A DNA stretch of 64,000 nucleotides from Labrys monachus (GTDB lineage: Bacteria > Pseudomonadota > Alphaproteobacteria > Rhizobiales > Labraceae): the NCBI RefSeq assembly GCF_030814655.1, contig NZ_JAUSVK010000001.1:999043-1063042 (forward strand). Direction: 5' to 3'. The notes under the pieces were generated by a model. It was not told the origin of the DNA. It did not search any database and was given only the letters and a program-made list of their open reading frames with translations. Positions 57,054 to 64,000 of the stretch are shown one piece after another; within the stretch, counting starts at the first letter, position 1; every line of letters starts with the position of its first letter. The position numbers and the translations under genes are program-made.

Positions 57054-57067
57054 TTGACCCGGATCAA
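57054..57067 (+). promoter_or_regulatory. FNR/FixK-type box 3
   Basis: TTGACCCGGATCAA fits the FNR/FixK consensus. It lies 63 bp before the phasin-like gene start at 57131. Confidence 0.7.
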
Positions 57068-57130
57068 GGCGGGTGCCGCGATCCGACGCCAGTATCGGCC
57101 CAGTCGGGCGATGGGGCCCGAGGGCCGGGG

Positions 57131-57457
57131 ATGGCCGAGGAGATGGCGATGAGCGGGCCGATTTCGAAGCTGAACGAGACCGAGACCTTCGCACCGTTCC
57201 TGTTGGATTCCGACGAGGTGCAGACGATCTGGAGCGCCGTCTGGATGGATGTTCCCGCCACGATGGCCTCGGAATTGACGCGATTTGCCGCGCAGCGCCT
57301 GCGCGCCCAGTCGGACTTCCTCGCCAGGCTCGGCCGGTCGCGGACCTATACCGACGTCCTGGAAGCCCAGACTGCCTTCTGGCGGGCCGCCGCGCAGGAT
57401 TATACGGCCGAGACCGGCAAGATGATGGGTGAGCTCGCTGTCGGCCATGCGGCGTGA
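57131..57457 (+). CDS. Phasin-like protein
   Basis: The 108-aa product is a small helical protein with QTIWSAVWMDVPATMASELTRFAAQRLRAQSDFLARLG and VLEAQTAFWRAAAQDYTAETGKMM, typical of short phasins that coat PHA granules or of phasin-fold stress proteins. In-frame ATGs at 57143 and 57149 are alternative starts, the last having GAGGAG at good spacing. It is convergent with the phosphoribosyltransferase gene. Confidence 0.8.
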   Translation: MAEEMAMSGPISKLNETETFAPFLLDSDEVQTIWSAVWMDVPATMASELTRFAAQRLRAQSDFLARLGRSRTYTDVLEAQTAFWRAAAQDYTAETGKMMGELAVGHAA

Positions 57458-57471
57458 GGGATGGCGGCCGA

Positions 57472-58149
57472 TCAATCGGGAGCCGCTTGCGGGCCGGCCG
57501 GCGGTTCCTTGTCGTGCGAACGGGCGAGGATGCGAACGACCTCGTCGTCGGAGACCTGGTCGAAATCGGCATAATAGGTGCCGACAGCCGTGAAGAAGCG
57601 ATGGTTCTCCAGGCAAACGATCTCGTCGGCTTCCTGGCGTAATTCCTCCAGCGTGTCGGCGGGGGCGACCGGCACCGCCAGGATCAGGCGGGCCGGATGC
57701 TGCTTGCGTACCGCGCGGAGGGCGGCCGAGGTGGTCGCGCCGGTCGCCACGCCGTCATCGACGACGATGACGGTGCGCCCGTCGAGGACGGGCCGCGGGC
57801 GATCGCCGACATAGAGCCTGCGCCGCCTGAGGAGTTCCGCCATCTCGCCTTCGCGGACATGGGCGAAGGCCGCTTCCGAAACGCCGGCCCTGCGCATGAT
57901 CTCCCGGTTCTGCACCACCACCGGCGTCGGGCCGTCGACCACCGCGCCCATGGCCAGCTCCGGCTGGGAGGGCACGCCGATCTTGCGGACGAGCACCACG
58001 TCGAGAGGTGCGCCGAGCCGGCGGGCAACCTCCTCGGCGACCGGAACGCCGCCCCGCGGCAGGGCGAGGACGATCGGGCGGCGGGGCCCGTAGCCGGCGA
58101 GGGCTTCGGCGAGGCGGCGCCCGGCATCGGTGCGGTCCTGGAAGGACAT
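57472..58149 (-). CDS. Phosphoribosyltransferase family protein
   Basis: The 225-aa product has the PRTase fold with the PRPP-binding loop VIVVDDGVATGATTSAAL near residues 125-142 and an N-terminal LALPRGGVPVAEEVARRL. The family with this hood layout is often found beside stress and dienelactone-hydrolase genes; its substrate is not known. It lies 104 bp after the gene at 58254 on the same strand. Confidence 0.9.
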   Translation of the reverse strand: MSFQDRTDAGRRLAEALAGYGPRRPIVLALPRGGVPVAEEVARRLGAPLDVVLVRKIGVPSQPELAMGAVVDGPTPVVVQNREIMRRAGVSEAAFAHVREGEMAELLRRRRLYVGDRPRPVLDGRTVIVVDDGVATGATTSAALRAVRKQHPARLILAVPVAPADTLEELRQEADEIVCLENHRFFTAVGTYYADFDQVSDDEVVRILARSHDKEPPAGPQAAPD

Positions 58150-58253
58150 GGTCGGCTCCTGGGGCAGTGTGCAAAGGGGCGGCATCGGCAAGAAACGCGA
58201 AACGCGTGACGAAGAGCGAAGCGGGATGTCGCTGCCGGGGGACGCGTTTGGCT

Positions 58254-58910
58254 TCAGGGAGGGCCGGAGGCCGCCGCCACCTTACGGCGCGCGAGATGCA
58301 GGGTGAACCATTCCGCGGCGTGGCGGATCACCGCCTCCAATGCGCCCGATTCCGAGAAGAGATGGGTAGCGCCGGGCACGATGCACAGGGCCTTGGGCGA
58401 TTGCAGCGCGGCCATGGCCTGTTCGTTCAGCGCGACGACGCTGACGTCGCAACCGCCGACGATCAGCAGCGTGGGCGCTCTTACGCGCGCAAGCGCATCG
58501 CCGGCGAGATCCGGCCGCCCGCCGCGCGAGACGATGGCGCCGACCCTGGTGCCGGGACTCGCTGCGGCCATGAGAGCCGCCGCCGCTCCGGTGCTCGCGC
58601 CGAACAGCCCGAGCGGCAGGCGGCAGAGCTGCTCGTCCTGGTCGATCCATCCGACTGCCTCGATCACCCGTCCGGCGAGCAGCGGAATATCGAAGACATT
58701 GCCGCGGTCGCGCTCCTCCTCCGCCGTCAGGAGATCGAACAGGAGCGTCGCAAACCCGGCATCGTGAAGGCCGCGCGCCACCGCGCCGTTGCGGGGGCTG
58801 AAACGGCTGGAGCCGCTTCCGTGCACGAAGACGACGAGCCCCGCTGGCCGGGGTGGCGACCGCACGGTGCCGGGCAGCCCGGCGGAGGAGATGAGGATCT
58901 CGCGGATCAT
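58254..58910 (-). CDS. Dienelactone hydrolase-like alpha/beta hydrolase
   Basis: The 218-aa product has the alpha/beta-hydrolase layout: oxyanion-side FVHGSGSSRFS (residues 28-38), nucleophile Ser106 in GLFGASTGAAAA, Asp in IVGGCDVSV near residue 165 and His in PGATHLFSE near residue 192. Substrate unknown. Box 4 at 58979 lies 69 bp before its ATG, so it and the phosphoribosyltransferase may be FNR/FixK-controlled. Confidence 0.88.
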   Translation of the reverse strand: MIREILISSAGLPGTVRSPPRPAGLVVFVHGSGSSRFSPRNGAVARGLHDAGFATLLFDLLTAEEERDRGNVFDIPLLAGRVIEAVGWIDQDEQLCRLPLGLFGASTGAAAALMAAASPGTRVGAIVSRGGRPDLAGDALARVRAPTLLIVGGCDVSVVALNEQAMAALQSPKALCIVPGATHLFSESGALEAVIRHAAEWFTLHLARRKVAAASGPP

Positions 58911-58978
58911 CGCATGACTCCCGTCCGGGGCCGTCGCTCGACATAATCTCATTGTCTCAGGAGACTCGCGCCGCGGCA

Positions 58979-58992
58979 TTGACCTCGGTCAA
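58979..58992. promoter_or_regulatory. FNR/FixK-type box 4
   Basis: TTGACCTCGGTCAA is a perfect TTGAC/GTCAA palindrome with a 4-base centre. It lies 69 bp before the leftward alpha/beta-hydrolase start. Confidence 0.65.
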
Positions 58993-59059
58993 GCCCGAAG
59001 GGAATTTTGCCGCCGGACCTCTAACGCAAAGGTTCTGCCTGAGGTCCTGCAGATGGAGC

Positions 59060-59073
59060 TTGACGCTTGTCAA
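59060..59073. promoter_or_regulatory. FNR/FixK-type box 5
   Basis: TTGACGCTTGTCAA is a second TTGAC/GTCAA palindrome in the same divergent gap. It lies 92 bp before the rightward DUF3775 gene start. Confidence 0.65.
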
Positions 59074-59164
59074 CGCGCCGGATCCCGGGAGGATCATTGT
59101 CGTTCCGACGGCCGCAGCCTTGCGGGCGTCGAGGCGGGCCCTTCGCCCGCAAGGGACATGTTGG

Positions 59165-59584
59165 ATGGCTCTTCTCCCGGATCTGTCGATCTCGCCCGAA
59201 AAAGTGTGCTTCATCGCCGGCAAGGCGCGCCAATACGATGCTAAGGACGCGGTGACCGAACCCAATCCGGCGTCCAATGCCAGCGACGATTCCATGTGGG
59301 CCGTGCTTGAGGATCATGCCGACGATCCCGTCCGTCGGGAACTCGCCGACTTCATCTGGGGCTTGAACGAAGACGAGCAGATCGATCTCGTCACGCTCGC
59401 CTGGCTCGGGCGCGGCGACGGCGACCTCGGCGACTGGCCCGCCCTTCGTGAGGAGGCTTTGCGGGCCCACAATGCGCGCACCGGCACCTATCTTCTCGGC
59501 ATGCCGCTGCTGGCAAGCTATCTCGAAAGCGCGCTGTCCCTGTTCGGTCTGTCCTGCGAGACAATCGAAGCAGACCATCGATGA
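59165..59584 (+). CDS. DUF3775 domain-containing protein
   Basis: The 139-aa product has the DUF3775 layout: VCFIAGKARQYDAKD near residue 14, LNEDEQIDLVTLAWLGRGDGD near residue 67 and TYLLGMPLLASYLESALSLFG near residue 108. The biochemical role is unknown. It is divergent from the hydrolase gene, with two FNR/FixK-type boxes between them. Confidence 0.88.
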   Translation: MALLPDLSISPEKVCFIAGKARQYDAKDAVTEPNPASNASDDSMWAVLEDHADDPVRRELADFIWGLNEDEQIDLVTLAWLGRGDGDLGDWPALREEALRAHNARTGTYLLGMPLLASYLESALSLFGLSCETIEADHR

Positions 59585-59854
59585 CGGTTTCGCGCCATCC
59601 GGCCGGCTTCCGTGACGCTAGCGGCCTGCTGCCGTGGGATGTCGTCCGTGCGAAGGGGGCCGTACCGGCCTGCGTTGAGTTTCCGGTGGGATACGATATG
59701 GTTTGCCCGTGCCCGCCGGCATGACGGCGAAGGGATGGCCATCGAGCCGGCAGAGGCGTCGCATCATGTGATGTCCCGGCCGTCGCCCGAAGCTCCGCCA
59801 TGGGGCGATGGGAAGCCGGACCGAACTTTCAGATCGAATCGAGGAGACGAACCT

Positions 59855-60277
59855 TTGCCGAGTCCGACGCTGGTCATTCGTCTCGAACCAAGCGTCGCAG
59901 CCGTACCGGATATGCTCGACCGGGTGGAAGCCTATGCCGAGGCGTCCGAGCTGCCCCCGAAGACGGCCTATCGGCTCGCGGTGGTCTGCGAGGAACTGGT
60001 GGCGAATGTCGCCATGCACGGCGCGGGCGGCGAAGACGGTGCGACCTATGTGGAGATCAGGGCGGAGCGCGAGGCCGATCGGCTCCGCCTCTCGGTCGAG
60101 GACGACGGCAGGCCCTTCGATCCGCTGGCGGCGGCGGCGCCGGACGTCTCGCTCGCGCTCGACGATCGCGACATCGGCGGCCTCGGCATCCATTTCGTGC
60201 GGTCTCTCGTGCAGGAGATCGCCTATGAACGGCGCGAAGGCCGCAATTGCCTGACCGCCCTGTTCGAGATGGTATGA
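59855..60277 (+). CDS. Anti-sigma-type ATP-binding regulatory protein (RsbW-like HATPase)
   Basis: The 140-aa product is a GHKL kinase-like anti-sigma factor: N-box CEELVANVAMHGAGG (about residues 47-61), G1 DDGRPFDPLA, and G2-like IGGLGIHFVRSL near residue 112. I prefer the TTG at 59855 because GAGGAG lies 8 bases before it and the domain begins at once; in-frame ATGs at 59735 and 59771 would add unrelated text. The STAS gene follows by 69 bp, making a partner-switching pair. Confidence 0.82.
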   Translation: MPSPTLVIRLEPSVAAVPDMLDRVEAYAEASELPPKTAYRLAVVCEELVANVAMHGAGGEDGATYVEIRAEREADRLRLSVEDDGRPFDPLAAAAPDVSLALDDRDIGGLGIHFVRSLVQEIAYERREGRNCLTALFEMV

Positions 60278-60346
60278 TAATAGAGTAGGCTCACAGTTCA
60301 TCCGCCCGTCGTTCCCATCGACGGGCCCTTTCAAGGAATATTGCCC

Positions 60347-60673
60347 GTGCAGATTACCACGTTCAAATCCGGAGACGTCACGGTTGCGGTTCTAGACGGC
60401 CGGCTCGACACGGCCACGGCTGCCGAAGCCGAGCAGCAACTGCTCGGCCTGCTGCAGGAAGGAGCCGTCGTCGCCGATCTCGAGGGGGTACGCTACATGT
60501 CGTCGGCGGGGCTGCGGCTGCTGCTCAAGGCGGCCAAGCTCGGCAAGGGAAAGGGCGTGAAGTTCTCCGTCTGCGCTTCTCAGCCGGCAGTAAGGGAAGT
60601 GTTCGAGATCAGCGGCTTCAACAAGATCATCACCGCCTTCGGCACGCGCGCTGAGGCGCTGGCCGGCAGCTGA
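60347..60673 (+). CDS. STAS-domain anti-sigma factor antagonist
   Basis: The 108-aa product is a single STAS domain with the phosphorylatable serine in VRYMSSAGLRLLLKAAKLGKGKG near residue 49. Such proteins bind the anti-sigma kinase and are inactivated by its phosphorylation. GTG at 60347 has AAGGA at 9 bases; a TTG at 60341 is the alternative. It pairs with the RsbW-like gene; no PP2C phosphatase gene is seen nearby. Confidence 0.9.
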   Translation: MQITTFKSGDVTVAVLDGRLDTATAAEAEQQLLGLLQEGAVVADLEGVRYMSSAGLRLLLKAAKLGKGKGVKFSVCASQPAVREVFEISGFNKIITAFGTRAEALAGS

Positions 60674-60691
60674 GGCGCCATGCACTCCCGG

Positions 60692-60713
60692 CGCACCGGC
60701 CTCGGCCGGTGCG
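60692..60713. terminator. Hairpin between convergent STAS and Na/Pi-cotransporter genes
   Basis: A 9-bp perfect stem, CGCACCGGC (60692-60700) and GCCGGTGCG (60705-60713), with a CTCG loop lies between the two convergent genes. T-tracts are absent, so it is a candidate bidirectional hairpin only. Confidence 0.45.
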
Positions 60714-60768
60714 GGAGCCGCAACGTCCTTCGACGAAAGGCAGGCCGACAGCCCTTCCGGCTGCCGTC

Positions 60769-62373
60769 TCAGTCGGCCGCCAAGGCCTTTTGTGCCTGGT
60801 TCATGTCGATGACCACCCGGCGTGCGAGCCAGACCACGCGCTCGAAGAGGATCGTCATCCGGAACAGCGCATCCTGCATGTCCGCGGGGGCGCCGGAACT
60901 CGACGACAAGCGCCCGCGCAGATCTTCCATCAGCTGATCACGGTCGCCGAGCAGGCCGAGGACGAACTCCGGATCATCCGTGCCGAGATCCTGGACATAA
61001 TCGGCCACGACGATCAGCAGGGCGTGAAGGCCTTCGACCAGGCTGCCGGTGGTGGGCAGGGCGGCGGCGCGGGGAACGGCGGTGGCGAGTTCGGCCAGCG
61101 CCTCGTGGAGCGAAGCGATATTGCCGACGGCATCCTCCAGCAGCAGCGCCGTGGCGACCTCGCTGCGGCGGGGCTGATTGTCGAGCAGCGTGGCGAGATA
61201 GGATTTGATCGTCCCCGCCAATGCGCTCCCGGCCGTGCGCAGCATCGATGCCTGCGGCGTCGCGGGATCCGACTCTGCGCGGACATGATCGAGCATCAGC
61301 GGCAGCCGCGCGCTGAGGCGAGCGAGTTCGCGGATGACGAGATCGAGGGCGGCGGGCGGGTCGGACAGCGCCTCCCGCAGGAGGAAGGTCGGCTGGGCCA
61401 GCGCCTCGGCGGGGTTGACCGGCGTCCAGCGCTGGACCAGCGTCCGCACCGGGCCGGCCGTAAGGCTCGATATCGTCGAGCCGATGACCTGGGCGATGGT
61501 GAACACCACCGCGATCTGGGCACTGGCATTATGGCCGGCCATGGCGGTGAGCGATGCTCCTTCGGCCGGCCACAGGCCCGAAACCGCCGCGAATGCGGCG
61601 AGCAGGAGCGAGCCGGTCGCCTTCTGCACCACCTGGCAGGCGAAAACCAGACGTCCCGCCAGGTTCTCGCCCGACATATTGACGAGATTGTTGAAGATGG
61701 CGCCGGCATTGGCGCCGGCGATCACCGGCAAGGCGGCGGGCACGGTCAGGAGCTTGGCCCCGACAGCGGCCACCGCGATCGCCGTAGCGACGGACGAGGA
61801 CTGTGCGATGAACGAGAAGACCGCGCCGATCAGGGCGAGCAGCCAGGGCGACTGCAGCGCCGCCGTCAGCGTCGGGCTCTGCAGCATGGCCTCGCGCACC
61901 GGCTCGATGGTGGAGGAGACGATGTGCATGCCGAAGAGCAGCAGCGCGGCGCCCAGCGCGGCGTCGAGCACGTTGCGCATGCGGTCACCGCGCGCCAGCC
62001 TGAAATAGGTGATGAAGCCGACGATGCCGATGACGAGGCTCGCCGCCGTGGTGGTGTCGACCGCGAGCAGCAGCGGCAGCATGGCGGTGCCGACATTCGA
62101 CCAGCTCGGCGCCAGCAGCGCGGGGCCGGCCGGCACCACGCCGGCCCGGACGAAGCCGATGATGATCCAGGACACGGCCGACGAGCTCTGCGTCGCCAGG
62201 CCGGCGATCGTCCCGCTCACGGCGGTGCTGACCGGGCCGCGCATGGCCTGCGCGAAGACGGCACGGGTCCGCCGGCCGGCAAGGGGCACGAGATTGGCGG
62301 AAAGGGAGCGTACGCCGATGAAGAACAAGCCGAGCCCGCTGAGCAAGGCGGCAATGGTCGCGATGATGCTCAT
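60769..62373 (-). CDS. Na/Pi cotransporter family protein
   Basis: The 534-aa product has the two QSSS repeats of Na/Pi cotransporters: TQSSSAVSWIIIGF (residues 61-74) and IAQSSSVATAIAV (residues 189-201), set in about eight transmembrane segments. A C-terminal PhoU-like helical domain follows (about residues 330-534). The likely role is phosphate movement across the inner membrane. I chose the ATG at 62373 where the first membrane span begins; frame is open upstream. Confidence 0.92.
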   Translation of the reverse strand: MSIIATIAALLSGLGLFFIGVRSLSANLVPLAGRRTRAVFAQAMRGPVSTAVSGTIAGLATQSSSAVSWIIIGFVRAGVVPAGPALLAPSWSNVGTAMLPLLLAVDTTTAASLVIGIVGFITYFRLARGDRMRNVLDAALGAALLLFGMHIVSSTIEPVREAMLQSPTLTAALQSPWLLALIGAVFSFIAQSSSVATAIAVAAVGAKLLTVPAALPVIAGANAGAIFNNLVNMSGENLAGRLVFACQVVQKATGSLLLAAFAAVSGLWPAEGASLTAMAGHNASAQIAVVFTIAQVIGSTISSLTAGPVRTLVQRWTPVNPAEALAQPTFLLREALSDPPAALDLVIRELARLSARLPLMLDHVRAESDPATPQASMLRTAGSALAGTIKSYLATLLDNQPRRSEVATALLLEDAVGNIASLHEALAELATAVPRAAALPTTGSLVEGLHALLIVVADYVQDLGTDDPEFVLGLLGDRDQLMEDLRGRLSSSSGAPADMQDALFRMTILFERVVWLARRVVIDMNQAQKALAAD

Positions 62374-62605
62374 GCAGCTTGCCGGTGGCGGTAGGGCATA
62401 GGCGTGGTGTCCTTTCGGCCAGCGGCGACCGACGGAGTTAAGCCGCTGAAGGACAAGCCATAAGGTAGATTTGTGACTGTGATTTAACACCCCGATTCAC
62501 GGGCGGTTTTCTTCGCGAAAGCCGCGCGGGCGGGAGGCGGACGAGGCGCCGGCCGAGGGGGAGCGGGCGGAGCCCGGCACCTCCCGGACAGGCAGGCGGA
62601 AACGC

Positions 62606-62974
62606 TCACGCGCCGGTGAGCGCCGCAATCTTTCCCATGAGCGATTCGAGATCGACGGGCTTGGTATCGTAATCGTCGGCGCCCGCTTCCATCGCGCGGG
62701 CGCGATCGCCGGCCATCGCATGCGCCGTGAGCGCGATGATGGGAATCGCCTGCGTGGCCGCATCGTTCTTGAGACGGCGCGTGGCTTCCCACCCGTCCAT
62801 GATCGGCAGGCTGAGATCCATCAGCACGATGTCCGGGCGTTCCGAATGGGTCATGGAGACGGCTTCCGCGCCATTGCCGGCGAAGAGCACCTGATGGCCG
62901 CGGCGAAGCAGGCGCCGGCTCAGCATGTCCCGATTTTCCGGATTGTCTTCCACGAGCAGAATGCGCAGCGTCAT
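62606..62974 (-). CDS. Single-domain response regulator, DivK/CheY-like
   Basis: The 122-aa product is a lone receiver domain: acidic pocket LLVEDNPEN near residue 6, phosphoacceptor Asp in VLMDLSLPIMDGWE near residue 52, Thr/Ala switch in IIALTAHAM and Lys in YDTKPVDLESL near residue 106. It lies 15 bp after the hybrid kinase gene and is probably phosphorylated by it or by its phosphorelay. Confidence 0.93.
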   Translation of the reverse strand: MTLRILLVEDNPENRDMLSRRLLRRGHQVLFAGNGAEAVSMTHSERPDIVLMDLSLPIMDGWEATRRLKNDAATQAIPIIALTAHAMAGDRARAMEAGADDYDTKPVDLESLMGKIAALTGA

Positions 62975-62989
62975 CCGTGTAACTCCCGG

Positions 62990-64000
62990 TTATCCACGTA
63001 ATTCCTTGAGGGCGTCGAGCAGCGCGGCCCGCGCTTCCGGTCCCTTGGGAATGATCATGCCGCCCCGTTCGAGCAGGAAGCCGGATTCGTTCGCCGTCAG
63101 GTCCTTGGCCGTCATGACGAGCACCTTCACGTCCTTGAGCTTTTCGTCGCGCCGGACCCGGTCGAGCAGGGCGAAGCCGTCCATGTCGGGCATGATCAGG
63201 TCGAGCAGCATGAGGGCGGGCGGCGGATTCTGCTCGAGCCAGGCGAGCGCCTCGGCGCTGGAAGCGGCCTCGGTGACCTCGTAGCCGCTGGCAGCCAGCG
63301 CGCGCCCGGTGGCGCTGCGGTCGTCCGGATTGTCGTCGACCACGAGCACGCGGCCGTTCGTCGTGCCGGCGTGCGCGCGGACGGTGGCGATCAGCTGCCC
63401 GCGGTCGACGGGCTTGGTGAGGAACTCGGCCGCGCCGAGCGAGAGGCCGAGGGGCCGTTCGTCGAGCAGGCTGACGATCACGACCGGAATGTCGGCGAGC
63501 GCCGGATCGTTCTTGAGGGTGCCGAGCACGGTCCAGCCATCGACCTTGGGCATCATCACGTCGAGCAGGATGACCGCCGGCCGCAGCGCGCGCGCCTGTT
63601 CGATCGCTTCGGCGCCGCCGCCGGCATGCTCGACGCGATAACCCTCGCGGGCGAGCATGGTGCCGATGAGGTGATGGATCTGCGGATCGTCGTCGACCAG
63701 CAGGACGGTGGTGGCGTCCTCCGGCCCGCTCGCCGCCGCCGGCGTGGCGGATGTCGAGGCGGAGGTGGCGGCGGAGGGCACCTTCGTCTCCAGCGGCAGG
63801 GTAATGGTGAAGATGCTGCCCTTGCCGGGCGTGCTTTCCACCGTCACGTCGCCGCCGAGCAGCTTGCACAGGCGGCGGGTGATGACGAGGCCGAGGCCGG
63901 TGCCGCCATATTTGCGCGTCGTGCTGGCATCGGCCTGGGTGAAGGCCTGGAACAGGCGGCCCAGCTGTTCCTTGGTCATGCCGATGCCGGAATCGCTCAG
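62990..64000 (-). CDS. Hybrid sensor histidine kinase, C-terminal part (cut by window edge)
   Basis: The frame is open to base 64000, giving 336 residues. It starts within the kinase ATP-binding domain (G1 box [12 protein letters not shown] and the [12 protein letters not shown] box). Two receiver domains follow: the first has LLVDDDPQ, phosphoacceptor Asp in [13 protein letters not shown] and Lys in FLTKPVD; the second has LVVDDNPDD, Asp in [13 protein letters not shown] and IIPKG. The sensor, the dimerisation domain and the start lie outside the window. The DivK-like receiver follows directly. Confidence 0.93.
   Translation of the reverse strand: MSDSGIGMTKEQLGRLFQAFTQADASTTRKYGGTGLGLVITRRLCKLLGGDVTVESTPGKGSIFTITLPLETKVPSAATSASTSATPAAASGPEDATTVLLVDDDPQIHHLIGTMLAREGYRVEHAGGGAEAIEQARALRPAVILLDVMMPKVDGWTVLGTLKNDPALADIPVVIVSLLDERPLGLSLGAAEFLTKPVDRGQLIATVRAHAGTTNGRVLVVDDNPDDRSATGRALAASGYEVTEAASSAEALAWLEQNPPPALMLLDLIMPDMDGFALLDRVRRDEKLKDVKVLVMTAKDLTANESGFLLERGGMIIPKGPEARAALLDALKELRG

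Overview
The window is strongly GC-rich bacterial DNA with dense, tightly packed operons. Gene families point to an alphaproteobacterium, most likely of the Hyphomicrobiales: a Rhodobacter-type PmtA-like methyltransferase, many ABC uptake systems, form II CoxLMS-like hydroxylases, a single-chain methylmalonyl-CoA mutase, a DUF3775 protein, host-attachment and phasin-like proteins, and FNR/FixK-type boxes. No genus can be fixed from the sequence. I see no rRNA, tRNA, CRISPR array or intact insertion sequence.

Layout. 1-5.8 kb: the end of a universal stress protein, then two acetamidase/formamidase paralogues flanking a small transposase-like HTH protein and a NitT/TauT-type ABC importer. 5.8-8.7 kb: an unknown gene, a PmtA-like methyltransferase and a LysR regulator. 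8.7-18.2 kb: one leftward eight-gene unit with a polyamine-type ABC importer, a three-subunit molybdenum hydroxylase and an amidase, probably for uptake and breakdown of an N-containing (hetero)cycle. 18.2-22.4 kb: a possible RHH-protein remnant, a divergent VOC protein/YafY-type regulator pair, msrA and an L,D-transpeptidase. 22.4-29.8 kb: a Dpp/Opp-type peptide importer ending in a class A beta-lactamase-like gene, with a divergent LysR regulator and a palindrome between them.

29.8-36.3 kb is a prophage remnant: tail fibre, a small tail gene, two AT-richer genes for surface-glycan modification (acyltransferase 3 and a glycosyltransferase-like unknown), then an endolysin, lipoprotein and holin-like lysis cassette. 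No capsid, terminase or integrase genes are present. It is followed by a GH106-like rhamnosidase, methylmalonyl-CoA mutase (preceded by a long hairpin) and a GT4 glycosyltransferase.

43.5-52 kb looks like one catabolic regulon: a taurine/sulfonate-type ABC importer, an FMN-dependent 2-hydroxyacid dehydrogenase, a HutC-type regulator, a zinc alcohol dehydrogenase, a HisD-family dehydrogenase with changed metal ligands, and an SDR. All three predicted transcription units carry the same TGTATAG-type direct repeat in their promoter regions. The substrate is unknown; a sulfonated or ordinary polyol is a reasonable guess.

52-60.3 kb is a low-oxygen or stress island. Five FNR/FixK-like boxes (TTGAC-N4-RTCAA) precede genes for an unknown protein, NAD synthetase and NAD(P)HX repair, host-attachment protein, phasin-like protein, phosphoribosyltransferase, dienelactone-hydrolase-like protein and DUF3775 protein. 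An anti-sigma/STAS pair follows. The window ends with a Na/Pi-cotransporter-like protein, a DivK-like receiver and the C-terminal part of a hybrid histidine kinase cut by the window edge.
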